Below are positions 1 through 6,957 of a stretch of 19,929 bases of DNA, in pieces. Numbering within the stretch: the first letter of the stretch is position 1; each line of letters begins with the position of its first letter. Where the stretch lies: contig UQKC01000043.1 of the NCBI GenBank assembly GCA_900541495.1, positions 1 to 19,929 on the forward strand, given 5' to 3'. Under the pieces are notes generated by a model that was not told where the DNA came from, searched no databases, and saw only the letters and a list, made by a program, of their open reading frames with translations. A program made the translations under genes and the position numbers. Origin of the DNA: an uncultured Ruminococcus sp. (GTDB lineage: Bacteria; Bacillota; Clostridia; Oscillospirales; Ruminococcaceae).

Positions 1-41
1 AAAATAACTCCGTATGAAAAATCTTATAATAATTATATATC

Positions 42-70
42 ATTGACGGAAAAAAGTCAATTAATACACT
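42..70 (+). promoter_or_regulatory. Possible sigma-A promoter upstream of the TSUP pair
   Basis: TTGACG at 43-48 (five of six matches to the -35 consensus) lies 16 nt before TACACT at 65-70 (four of six to the -10). The -35 is part of a short inverted repeat, ATTGAC 42-47 and GTCAAT 56-61. A separate TATAAT at 25-30 has no -35 inside the window. Transcription from this site would give a leader of about 100 nt before the first gene. The call rests on motif matching only. Confidence 0.3.
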
Positions 71-117
71 GACATTATTATCGGTAATTTATGCCATTTA
101 CTTTCATTTTTTCTTTC

Positions 118-156
118 AGCCGAATATTTCTATTTTTGCGGCTAAAAATAGAAATA
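118..156 (+). promoter_or_regulatory. Leader hairpin just upstream of the first TSUP gene
   Basis: TATTTCTATTTTT (125-137) and AAAAATAGAAATA (144-156) form a perfect 13-bp inverted repeat around the loop GCGGCT. The loop is complementary to AGCCG at 118-122, so a weaker alternative pairing is possible. The hairpin ends 7 nt before the GGGAG ribosome binding site at 163-167. It has no following T-tract, so it is not a normal terminator. It could be an operator or an RNA element that affects translation; this is inference. Confidence 0.45.
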
Positions 157-175
157 CATTTTGGGAGTTGAAGCT

Positions 176-535
176 ATGAAGAAAAAAGGTAAGGTTTTCT
201 ATTCATTTTTGGGCGCTCTGACAGGCTTTGCGAACGGTCTTTTCGGCTCGGGCGGAGGAATTATCGCCGTTCCGATGCTTGAAAAAGCGGAGATCGAACA
301 GAAAAAGTCACACGCAACCTCACTTGCACTCACACTGCCGCTGTCGGTCGTTTCGGTGATATTTTATGCGTTTAAAGGCTCGTTTGATTTCAATGACGCA
401 CTTCCGCTTATACCGTTCGGACTTGTCGGAGCTGTCATCGGGAGCATATTTCTCAAAAAAATACCTGCCAAGCCGCTGAAAATCATTTTCGGCATTTTCC
501 TTATAATCGCAGGCGGAAGGATGATATTCAAATGA
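176..535 (+). CDS. TauE/SafE (TSUP) family half-transporter, N-terminal-type half
   Basis: This 119-residue membrane protein has about four hydrophobic segments and matches one repeat of the TauE/SafE (DUF81) family, whose members move sulfite, sulfonates or other organic anions. The hallmark glycine-rich stretch GSGGG followed by VPML lies near residues 25-36, with a His-Ala-Thr motif after it. Usual family members are about 250 residues with two such repeats; here the second repeat is a separate gene that overlaps by ATGA. I chose ATG 176 because GGGAG at 163-167 sits 8 nt upstream; the TTG at 161 has no binding site of its own. It probably pairs with the next gene product to make one transporter. 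The substrate cannot be told from the sequence. Confidence 0.85.
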   Translation: MKKKGKVFYSFLGALTGFANGLFGSGGGIIAVPMLEKAEIEQKKSHATSLALTLPLSVVSVIFYAFKGSFDFNDALPLIPFGLVGAVIGSIFLKKIPAKPLKIIFGIFLIIAGGRMIFK

Positions 536-900
536 TACTGAGCTATATTGCCGCATTTCTGACGGGAATTTTCGCCGCTATGGGCGTTGGCGGCGGAATG
601 ATACTTATAATTTATCTGACGTTTTTCGCAGGTTTTCCTCAGCTTTCGGCGCAGGGCATCAACCTTATCTACTTTATACCGATAGCGCTTCTTTCCGTAA
701 TAATCCACACGAAAAACAAGCTTATCGAATGGAAAAAGATAGTTCCCTCGCTAATTGCAGGAACTGCGTTCGCCGTTCTCGGTGCTTTCGCTGCAGACTA
801 TCTTGGCTCGGAAATACTCGGTAAAATTTTCGGCGGATTCATTATAATAATCGGGATAAAGGAGCTTTTAAGCGGCTTTGTAAAAAAGAAATCGGTGTAA
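532..900 (+). CDS. TauE/SafE (TSUP) family half-transporter, C-terminal-type half
   Basis: This 122-residue membrane protein is the second TSUP repeat. It has about four hydrophobic segments and a GVGGG motif near residues 18-22, matching the GSGGG of its partner. The start codon overlaps the stop of the previous gene (ATGA, 532-535), and GGAAGG at 515-520 gives it its own ribosome binding site, so the split is a normal gene arrangement and not a sequencing frameshift. Translation of the two halves is probably coupled. It ends with a basic tail, and its stop codon lies inside the hairpin shared with the convergent GGDEF-EAL gene. Function is known only to family level. Confidence 0.85.
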   Translation: MILSYIAAFLTGIFAAMGVGGGMILIIYLTFFAGFPQLSAQGINLIYFIPIALLSVIIHTKNKLIEWKKIVPSLIAGTAFAVLGAFAADYLGSEILGKIFGGFIIIIGIKELLSGFVKKKSV

Positions 901-922
901 AGAAAATTCTCTTTACACCGAT
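891..922. terminator. Shared hairpin terminator between convergent genes
   Basis: ATCGGTGTAAAGA (891-903) and TCTTTACACCGAT (910-922) form a perfect 13-bp stem with a 6-nt loop. Read on the minus strand it is followed by a T-rich tract (complement of 880-890), a good end for the GGDEF-EAL transcript, whose stop codon is only a few bases away. On the plus strand the following T-run is broken (AAATTTAC), so termination of the TSUP transcript would be weaker. Confidence 0.8.
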
Positions 923-926
923 AAAT

Positions 927-3536
927 TTACTTTGAAATAGTTCCGTCAACAAGTTCGCTGTGCGTATCGTTTTTCTGAGCCAGCTGTTGCTGTTTGAGTT
1001 TATCTTCACGCTCAACGGCAAGCTGTTTTTCGTGTTCTTCCATAATGTACTTGTCTGGTTTATGGAGATCATCATAACGCTCAACGAATTCGAGCGCATC
1101 TCCCTCATTGAGCGGCTTACTCATAAGGAAGCCCTGAATGTAGTCGCACTTCATATCCTTCAGGAAGTTATACTGACCAACAGTTTCGATTCCCTCTGCA
1201 ACGGTCTTGATGCCGAGGCTGTGAACAAGGTCGATTATCGAGTCAGTGATAGCCTGATCTCGCTTATTATTGTTGATCTCGTCAACGAATGACTTGTCGA
1301 TCTTGAGGCACTTTATCGGGAAATTCTTGAGGTAGTTGAGTGACGAATAACCCGTTCCGAAATCATCGAGAGCAAGCGAGATTCCCATTTTGTTAAGCTC
1401 TTCGATAACGCTGTTGTCATTATCGATAAAGTCGATGAGCGTTGATTCTGTTATCTCGACCTGAATATTTTTCGTATCAAGCTGTGTTATCTCGATAACG
1501 TGCTTTATCGAATCGAGGAAATCCGCTCTTTTGAGCTGTATAGGCGAAACGTTGATAGACATAATTATGTCGTCACGATAATTCTCGCAGAGCGTTTTGA
1601 GGAATCGGCAGGCGCTTTCAAATATCCACATACCGATCTGGACGATATCGCCCGTTTCCTCAGCAACGTTGATGAACTCCTGCGGCGGAATATGTCCGAA
1701 AACAGGACTGTCCCAGCGGACGAGGACTTCAAAGCCGTGGATATCGCAGGTATCGCTCGAAATGATAGGCTGATAATTGAGATAAAGCTCGCCGTTCTTT
1801 ATCGCTTCGGATATCTGCTGTGAGATAGCCGCCTTGCTGAAATGCTGACGCTTTGCGGCATTCGTATAGAATGAAACTCTGTCCTTGCCGCTGTCCTTTG
1901 CCTTATGGAGAGCCATATCGGCATCACGAAGCAGCATATCCGCCGAATCATCATCATCGGGATAGATAGAAACGCCGACTGAGAACTTGATATAGATATT
2001 GTCGGACATGACCTTTATCTGCTTTGAAAAAGCCGCCTGCATAGTGTCGATGGCTTTGTATATCTTCTGATAATCATCGCCGAATTCAACAATTACAATA
2101 AATTCGTCGCCGCTGAAACGGAACACTCTGCCTATTTTGCTGAGCGAAGTAGAAAGCATAGTTGCAAATGTGCAAAGGACTGCGTCGCCGAAGTTATGAC
2201 CGAGGTTCTCATTGAGCCACTTGAAGTTGTCAAGGTCAACGAACATTATGGCGAATCTTCCGTCCGAAATGGTTTCGTTCGATTTGTTTCTGCTAATGAT
2301 CGATTCAAGATGATAGTACAGCGTGTTTCTGTTCGGTATGCCCGTAAGCGTATCGTTAAGGCTGTACTGGAGAATTATCTCATTCTTAGCAGCAAGAATT
2401 GACGAGATTTTATTGAGCTGTTCCGCAGTTTTGAGAAGATTATTGTCGGGGGCGACAGATGTATCGATAACATATTTGAAATTTTCCGAGGAAATATTGT
2501 CAACAGATTCTGTTATCTTATTGAGGAGCTTGTATTCATACTTCTGCTTGTTCTTGACACATATTCCGAGCAGAACGAGCAGGCAGGCAAGAACGATTAT
2601 CGAGCCTGTGAAAATGCTGTAAACTCCGCCGTCCATTGCTGCTTTATCGAAGAGAATGACCATATTCCAGTTCGGAACGACCGACTTATCAACTACGAAA
2701 AACGTTTTATTGCGTATGCCAATGCCGTTTGAATAGCTGTCAAGCCCACTGTCGAGCGTTGATGACTGGACAAGAATATTGAGCAGGGGCGCTGAATTGA
2801 GATCATAACTGTCAGCAAACTCCTTACTTGACGGGGAATAAACGATGCTGCCGTAGTTGCAGGTGATTATCGGGTAGCAGCTGCTGCTGAGAGTGTACTG
2901 CTCGAGGATCTTTGAAAGTCCCGACTTTTCGATATCCATTCCGATATATCCGATGATATTCTCGGAGGAATAAACGGGGGCAATGATCGAAACGACTTCC
3001 TTTTCGGGATAGATCATCGAAGCTGAAAGCTGTGTGCAGTATGTATAATCGCTCATTCCGCGGACAGACATATCGTTATACCAGTAAAGGCTGTCAAGCT
3101 GAAGTGCCTCCATACCGATATATGTTCCTTCATCGGAAACAAGCGCTCTGTCATTTTCAAATATCACCCATGATGAAACGACATCGGCATTTTCAACCGA
3201 CATATCGTAAAGCATTTCGGTAACAGCTTCAAAATCGCTGTTTTCCTTTGCGTTCTGCTCGCTCTCCGCACCTTCACCGAGAAAATCAACGACGGTCTTC
3301 TCCCCTGCGGCAGTTTTTACCGCATCAAGCTTCGGCGACATATAATCCCTGACGATATCGGAGATGACACTGGCGGAATTGTTCATCATCACCATACTGC
3401 TCGTTTCCGTTTTTATGCTCGCAAGGATAAAAACGATGACAGCAAAAGCCAAGAGCAGCACTGCAAGCGATATTATAAAATAAAATAAGACCTTATTCTG
3501 AACGGTTTTTAAATGCCTTTTTTTAGATTCTGACAT
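927..3536 (-). CDS. Membrane-anchored cyclic-di-GMP protein with extracellular sensor, GGDEF and EAL domains
   Basis: This 869-residue protein has a membrane helix at about 15-39, an extracellular part at 40-304 that resembles a Cache-type ligand sensor, a second helix at 305-327, a short linker, a GGDEF domain at about 394-558 and an EAL domain at about 576-821. The GGDEF signature reads SGDEF (475-479), a variant compatible with activity, and no RxxD inhibitory site precedes it. The EAL domain keeps its key residues: EVL in place of EAL at 603-605, then NVSP, TES, DDFGTGYSS, KIDKSF, AEGIET and QGF. It therefore probably breaks down cyclic-di-GMP, and may also make it, in response to an external signal. 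The start ATG at 3536 follows GGGG at 3544-3547; an upstream TTG (3578) is not preferred. The tail after 830 is charged and Gln-rich. Confidence 0.93.
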   Translation of the reverse strand: MSESKKRHLKTVQNKVLFYFIISLAVLLLAFAVIVFILASIKTETSSMVMMNNSASVISDIVRDYMSPKLDAVKTAAGEKTVVDFLGEGAESEQNAKENSDFEAVTEMLYDMSVENADVVSSWVIFENDRALVSDEGTYIGMEALQLDSLYWYNDMSVRGMSDYTYCTQLSASMIYPEKEVVSIIAPVYSSENIIGYIGMDIEKSGLSKILEQYTLSSSCYPIITCNYGSIVYSPSSKEFADSYDLNSAPLLNILVQSSTLDSGLDSYSNGIGIRNKTFFVVDKSVVPNWNMVILFDKAAMDGGVYSIFTGSIIVLACLLVLLGICVKNKQKYEYKLLNKITESVDNISSENFKYVIDTSVAPDNNLLKTAEQLNKISSILAAKNEIILQYSLNDTLTGIPNRNTLYYHLESIISRNKSNETISDGRFAIMFVDLDNFKWLNENLGHNFGDAVLCTFATMLSTSLSKIGRVFRFSGDEFIVIVEFGDDYQKIYKAIDTMQAAFSKQIKVMSDNIYIKFSVGVSIYPDDDDSADMLLRDADMALHKAKDSGKDRVSFYTNAAKRQHFSKAAISQQISEAIKNGELYLNYQPIISSDTCDIHGFEVLVRWDSPVFGHIPPQEFINVAEETGDIVQIGMWIFESACRFLKTLCENYRDDIIMSINVSPIQLKRADFLDSIKHVIEITQLDTKNIQVEITESTLIDFIDNDNSVIEELNKMGISLALDDFGTGYSSLNYLKNFPIKCLKIDKSFVDEINNNKRDQAITDSIIDLVHSLGIKTVAEGIETVGQYNFLKDMKCDYIQGFLMSKPLNEGDALEFVERYDDLHKPDKYIMEEHEKQLAVEREDKLKQQQLAQKNDTHSELVDGTISK

Positions 3537-3598
3537 ATAATAGCCCCTTTTTATTATAACAGAATGATATCCATTCAAGTCGAGAATTTCACTTTTAT

Positions 3599-3627
3599 AT
3601 TATACCACATATTAATTTTTTAGTAAA
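3599..3627 (-). promoter_or_regulatory. Promoter of the GGDEF-EAL gene
   Basis: On the minus strand, TTTACT (3627-3622) is followed by 17 nt and then a perfect TATAAT (3604-3599), preceded by TGTGG, an extended -10. Transcription would start near 3592, leaving a leader of about 55 nt. A second TATAAT at 3558-3553 with a TG extension is too close to the ribosome binding site to be a useful promoter. The AT-rich stretch 3628-3717 shows no convincing terminator for the membrane protein gene that ends at 3718. Confidence 0.7.
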
Positions 3628-3717
3628 TATTTTTTCGTTTTTATTGGAAGATAATACAAAAATTGCACATTTTCTTAGCTGATTTTTACAACAATTATTG
3701 CATTTATTTATATGAAT

Positions 3718-4278
3718 TTAATTTTTATACATAAATTTAACTATATCCACATCTTTATATGTCAAAATATATGTCACAATAATGACTGCACACTGGCTGA
3801 GGACGAGCAGTCCAAGTCCAAGCAATCCCCAAACCGAGAGAACTTCAATAGTCCTTTCCGATGTGAAGCTGTCAACGAACGGTACTGTGAAAAGATTGGC
3901 AAGCAGGAAAAAGTTGAACATATCTCGGATAACGCCTATTTTCGACAGTACGAGAATTATATACATAACGATAGAAATTATCGGACCGCCGACAGCCATT
4001 TTCACGGGCATATACTTATCATAGGGAACATTGTGATAGGTCACGGCATCACGGTCTTTTTTCGCCGCATTGAACGCCCAGTTGAAATAAAGTCCGAGCG
4101 TGAGGACAAGCGTACAGATACCGATTATTACCTTAAGCACTACCGAGCCGCCGAACATTCCGTTCATTGCGATCATCGATATCACCAGAAACATCGACAT
4201 AAATTCTGCGATAAGGCCGTAGCCGATCCCTTTTAAAATTCTTTTAAAGATATTCTCCGTTTTGAAGTTTTCGGACAT
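3718..4278 (-). CDS. Unknown four-helix membrane protein
   Basis: I do not recognise this 186-residue protein. It has a short polar N-terminus and about four hydrophobic helices, near residues 17-38, 46-68, 97-118 and 147-170. Between helices 2 and 3 is a charged loop with AAKKDRDAV and a Tyr-rich stretch around residue 80. The C-terminus is short and basic. It has no cysteine pair, ATP-binding or catalytic motif that I can see. The ATG at 4278 has a GAAAGGA binding site 9 nt upstream, and a near-consensus promoter lies before it. It stands alone, divergent from the 142-residue gene. It looks like a genuine, expressed integral membrane protein of unknown role. Confidence 0.8.
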   Translation of the reverse strand: MSENFKTENIFKRILKGIGYGLIAEFMSMFLVISMIAMNGMFGGSVVLKVIIGICTLVLTLGLYFNWAFNAAKKDRDAVTYHNVPYDKYMPVKMAVGGPIISIVMYIILVLSKIGVIRDMFNFFLLANLFTVPFVDSFTSERTIEVLSVWGLLGLGLLVLSQCAVIIVTYILTYKDVDIVKFMYKN

Positions 4279-4293
4279 TTATTTTGATCCTTT

Positions 4294-4356
4294 CAGATAT
4301 TGATTTTACCCCATTTAAATTATTATACAACAATTCTTACTTTTTTTCAATATCTG
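4294..4356 (-). promoter_or_regulatory. Strong promoter of the unknown membrane protein, framed by an inverted repeat
   Basis: On the minus strand, TTGAAA (4350-4345) is followed by 17 nt and then TATAAT (4327-4322), nearly ideal sigma-A boxes, with a start near 4315. A perfect 10-bp inverted repeat frames it: CAGATATTGA at 4294-4303, next to the ribosome binding site, and TCAATATCTG at 4347-4356, overlapping the -35. The arm centres are 53 bp apart, about five helical turns. A repressor that binds both arms is possible but unproven. I see no clear promoter for the divergent gene at 4418 in this 139-bp gap. Confidence 0.7.
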
Positions 4357-4417
4357 GCACAAATATTTTTTGACGATGTTCAAATAATAAAAACACGGGG
4401 TTTGCAGAGGTAATAAA

Positions 4418-4846
4418 ATGACTGACAAAGAAAAGCTTTTGACCGCTGTTTTGCAGAATTCCGAAATGGGTTCATCGGCGATACGGCAGATCTTTCCCTC
4501 AGTGCGGAATGATTCGCTGAGAACAGAGCTTCGCCGTCAGCTTTCGGAATATGAAAAACAGTATAACACTGTCTGCCGTCAGATGCAGGTGCTTCACATG
4601 AAAGGAAAGCCTATCTCTCCCGCCGCAAAGGCTATGGGAAGCATCAGCATTGCTGTAAAGACCGCTTCGGACAGCTCATCGCAGCACCTCGCGGAAATGC
4701 TCATTCAGGGAACGAATATGGGGATAATCAACATCAACAAGGCTCTCAACTCCGCAAAGGAGATAACGGGCAGCCTGAAAAATGAAACCAAACAGCTTCT
4801 CTCCAAGGAGCAGCAGTATATCGACAGGCTCAAAGCATACCTTTAA
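4418..4846 (+). CDS. Small helical protein of unknown function
   Basis: I do not recognise this 142-residue protein. The sequence is soluble, rich in Ser, Lys, Gln and Leu, with no signal peptide or membrane segment, and is predicted by eye to be almost wholly helical with three or four amphipathic helices. That pattern is typical of a four-helix bundle, such as ferritin-like or PHA-granule-like folds, but no metal-binding His/Glu pattern is evident, so I assign no function. ATG 4418 has AGAGG 7 nt upstream. The gene is followed directly by a strong terminator shared with the convergent ATPase operon, so it forms a single-gene transcript. Confidence 0.75.
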   Translation: MTDKEKLLTAVLQNSEMGSSAIRQIFPSVRNDSLRTELRRQLSEYEKQYNTVCRQMQVLHMKGKPISPAAKAMGSISIAVKTASDSSSQHLAEMLIQGTNMGIININKALNSAKEITGSLKNETKQLLSKEQQYIDRLKAYL

Positions 4847-4852
4847 CAAAGG

Positions 4853-4894
4853 AAACGCTGTACGGTATTTTTTTAATGCCGTACAGCGTTTTTT
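4853..4894. terminator. Bidirectional terminator between the helical-protein gene and the ATPase operon
   Basis: AAACGCTGTACGG (4853-4865) and CCGTACAGCGTTT (4879-4891) form a 13-bp stem that extends inward through four more pairs (one U-G) around a T-rich loop. On the plus strand it runs straight into TTTTTT (4889-4894), an excellent end for the 4418 gene. On the minus strand it follows the ntpD stop, with a shorter T-run. Confidence 0.85.
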
Positions 4895-5531
4895 ACTTTT
4901 TAACTCTGTATTTTGCACGTTTGCGCATTTTCTGTGCCTTGATGACTTTCATTCGCGAGAATTCCTCACGTTCCTTTTCGTCAAGGCTGCCCGAAATGTA
5001 CTTGACTGTGCTCTGATACTTCGGAATAACGATATTCTGAAGTGCATTTGCTCTCGTCTGCGTTTTTCTTATCGAATTCGTAAGACGGTAGATGCTGTTT
5101 TCGACTTCGGCAAGCGTTACCGTCATTTCTTTTACCTTGACGAAGCTGATATAAGCCTTGTCAACGTTGCTGTCGGTATTCATAAAGCCGTAATCAAGCG
5201 AAAGCTTCTTTTTTTCGACCGAAAGCTTCGGAAGTTCGCAGCCCATTACGCTTCGGTAAGAAACGCTGACCGTATTTTCAACGGGCATACCCTCGGCGAT
5301 ATTTTCAACAACGCCGTGCGTGATATTCGCCATCTGGAGTGCGGAATACGCCTCGATATAGGTCACGCCGATACTCTCACGCAGTTCTTTCGCCGTATCG
5401 ACCATTTGCATAAGCTCACGGATAAGGATATTTCTCTTTTTATCGAGAAGCTCATAGCCAAGCTGTGCAAGCGCAAGCGATTTCTGCATATTAAGCAGGT
5501 TGCCCTTAGTCGGGAAAACCTGTTCAGCCAT
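4893..5531 (-). CDS. ntpD: V-type ATPase subunit D (central shaft)
   Basis: Subunit D is the long coiled-coil rotor shaft that turns inside the A3B3 head and couples catalysis to the membrane ring. This 212-residue protein begins with the family signature PTKGNLLNMQKSL followed by GYELLDKKRNIL (about residues 7-36) and ends in a second long helix with a basic tail. Length is normal. It is the last gene of the operon. ATG 5531 has a perfect AAAGGAGG 8 nt upstream, and 30 nt separate it from ntpB. It ends at the shared terminator at 4853-4894. Confidence 0.95.
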   Translation of the reverse strand: MAEQVFPTKGNLLNMQKSLALAQLGYELLDKKRNILIRELMQMVDTAKELRESIGVTYIEAYSALQMANITHGVVENIAEGMPVENTVSVSYRSVMGCELPKLSVEKKKLSLDYGFMNTDSNVDKAYISFVKVKEMTVTLAEVENSIYRLTNSIRKTQTRANALQNIVIPKYQSTVKYISGSLDEKEREEFSRMKVIKAQKMRKRAKYRVKK

Positions 5532-5561
5532 TCCGACCGCCTCCTTTCGTTTCTTTCTGCA

Positions 5562-6956
5562 TTATTGGAACAATTCTTCCGCTTTATCGTTGTATTTTTC
5601 TTCGAGAAGCTTCTCGTCCACACGGTCAAGAGCAGACTTAGGCAGGAGTGAAAGCAGATTCCAGCCGAGGTCGAGGGTTTCATCGATAGAACGGTTCTCC
5701 TCTTCGCCCTGAGATACAAAGTATTTCTCAAACATACGTCCGAAGCGCATATACGCCTTGTCAAGCTCGGAAAGTTCATCTTCACCGATTACGGAAGCAA
5801 GTGCTCTTGCGTCGCTTACCTTTGCATAAGCGGCAAAAAGCTGGTTGGAAACTGCCGAGTGGTCGGCTCTTGTATAGCCCTCGCCGATGCCGTCTTTCAT
5901 AAGACGTGAAAGTGACGGAAGCACCGAGATAGGCGGATAAACGCCCGACTGTTCAAGACCTCTGTCGAGAACTATCTGACCCTCTGTGATATAACCCGTA
6001 AGGTCAGGAACAGGGTGAGTGATATCATCGTTAGGCATTGTGAGGATAGGTATCTGCGTGATAGAACCCTCCGAGCCGTTGATAACGCCTGCACGTTCAT
6101 ATATAGAAGCAAGGTCGGAATAAAGGTATCCCGGGTAACCCTTTCTTGCAGGAATTTCTCCCTTTGAGGAGGAGAACTCACGTACAGCTTCGGCATAGGA
6201 AGTCATATCCGTAAGGATAACGAGGATATGCATATTCTTTTCATACGCAAGATATTCTGCGACTGTGAGCGCACATCTCGGCGTAAGGATTCTCTCGATG
6301 ATAGGGTCGTTCGAGAGGTTAAGGAACATTACAACTCGCTGAAGAACGCCGCTTTCCTCAAAGCTTCTGCGGAAGTAGTCGGCAACGTCGTTCTTAACGC
6401 CCATTGCAGCGAAAACAACAGCGAAGCCCTGACCGTTATCTTCGGCGATCTTAGCCTGACGAACGATCTGAACGGCAAGCTTATTGTGCGAAAGACCCGA
6501 ACCCGAGAAGATAGGGAGCTTCTGACCTCTGATAAGCGTCATAAGCGCATCGATAGAGGAGATACCCGTGTTGATATAGTTTCTCGGATATGTACGGGAA
6601 ACGGGGTTGAGCGGGTGACCGTTGATATCGGCTGTCTTTTCGGGGAAAATATCTCCAAGACCGTCGATAGGCTTTCCTGCGCCGCTGAAAACTCTGCCGA
6701 GGATCTCGCTCGAAAGTGCAAGCTCCATCGGCTTTCCCGTGAACTTTGTGCGTGTATTGGTCATTGAAAGTCCCTTTGTTCCCTCAAAGACCTGAAGAAC
6801 AACTCGCTTTCCCGAAATCTCAACAACTCGTCCAAGTCGCTGTGTGCCGTCGTCAAGACGAATTTCAACGACTTCATCGAACGAAGCATTGTCAACATTA
6901 TCGAGGACAACAAGAGGTCCGTTAATTTCTTTCAATCCTACATACTGTAAGCCCAT
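5562..6956 (-). CDS. ntpB: V-type ATPase subunit B (non-catalytic head subunit)
   Basis: Subunit B alternates with A in the hexameric head and binds nucleotide without strong hydrolysis. In this 464-residue protein the P-loop position holds SGSGLSHNK (151-159) in place of a real Walker A, as is normal for V-type B. The segment THPVPDLTGYITEGQ and the arginine-bearing SLSRLM motif follow in the expected order. The real start is ATG 6956, with AGGAGG 9 nt upstream inside the end of ntpA; a TTG seven codons earlier lacks a binding site. Only one base separates the ntpA stop from this start, so translation is probably coupled and keeps A and B equal. Confidence 0.97.
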   Translation of the reverse strand: MGLQYVGLKEINGPLVVLDNVDNASFDEVVEIRLDDGTQRLGRVVEISGKRVVLQVFEGTKGLSMTNTRTKFTGKPMELALSSEILGRVFSGAGKPIDGLGDIFPEKTADINGHPLNPVSRTYPRNYINTGISSIDALMTLIRGQKLPIFSGSGLSHNKLAVQIVRQAKIAEDNGQGFAVVFAAMGVKNDVADYFRRSFEESGVLQRVVMFLNLSNDPIIERILTPRCALTVAEYLAYEKNMHILVILTDMTSYAEAVREFSSSKGEIPARKGYPGYLYSDLASIYERAGVINGSEGSITQIPILTMPNDDITHPVPDLTGYITEGQIVLDRGLEQSGVYPPISVLPSLSRLMKDGIGEGYTRADHSAVSNQLFAAYAKVSDARALASVIGEDELSELDKAYMRFGRMFEKYFVSQGEEENRSIDETLDLGWNLLSLLPKSALDRVDEKLLEEKYNDKAEELFQ

Positions 6957-6957
6957 A

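Noticed and set aside
118..156. H-type pseudoknot formed by the leader hairpin loop and upstream AGCCG
   Set aside because: Only 2 nt would have to span a 13-bp stem, which is geometrically unlikely; at most the pairings are alternatives.
176..900. TSUP pair as one gene broken by a frameshift
   Set aside because: The second half has its own start codon and GGAAGG site, and the ATGA overlap is typical of coupled genes; both halves are complete repeats.
3553..3558. Second TATAAT upstream of the GGDEF-EAL gene as its promoter
   Set aside because: Transcription would start inside the ribosome binding site, and no -35 lies at a proper distance; the promoter at 3599-3627 is better.
4782..5651. 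Open frame of 289 codons on the plus strand opposite ntpD
   Set aside because: It runs out of the end of the helical-protein gene, through a terminator and antisense to ntpD; the composition is not protein-like.
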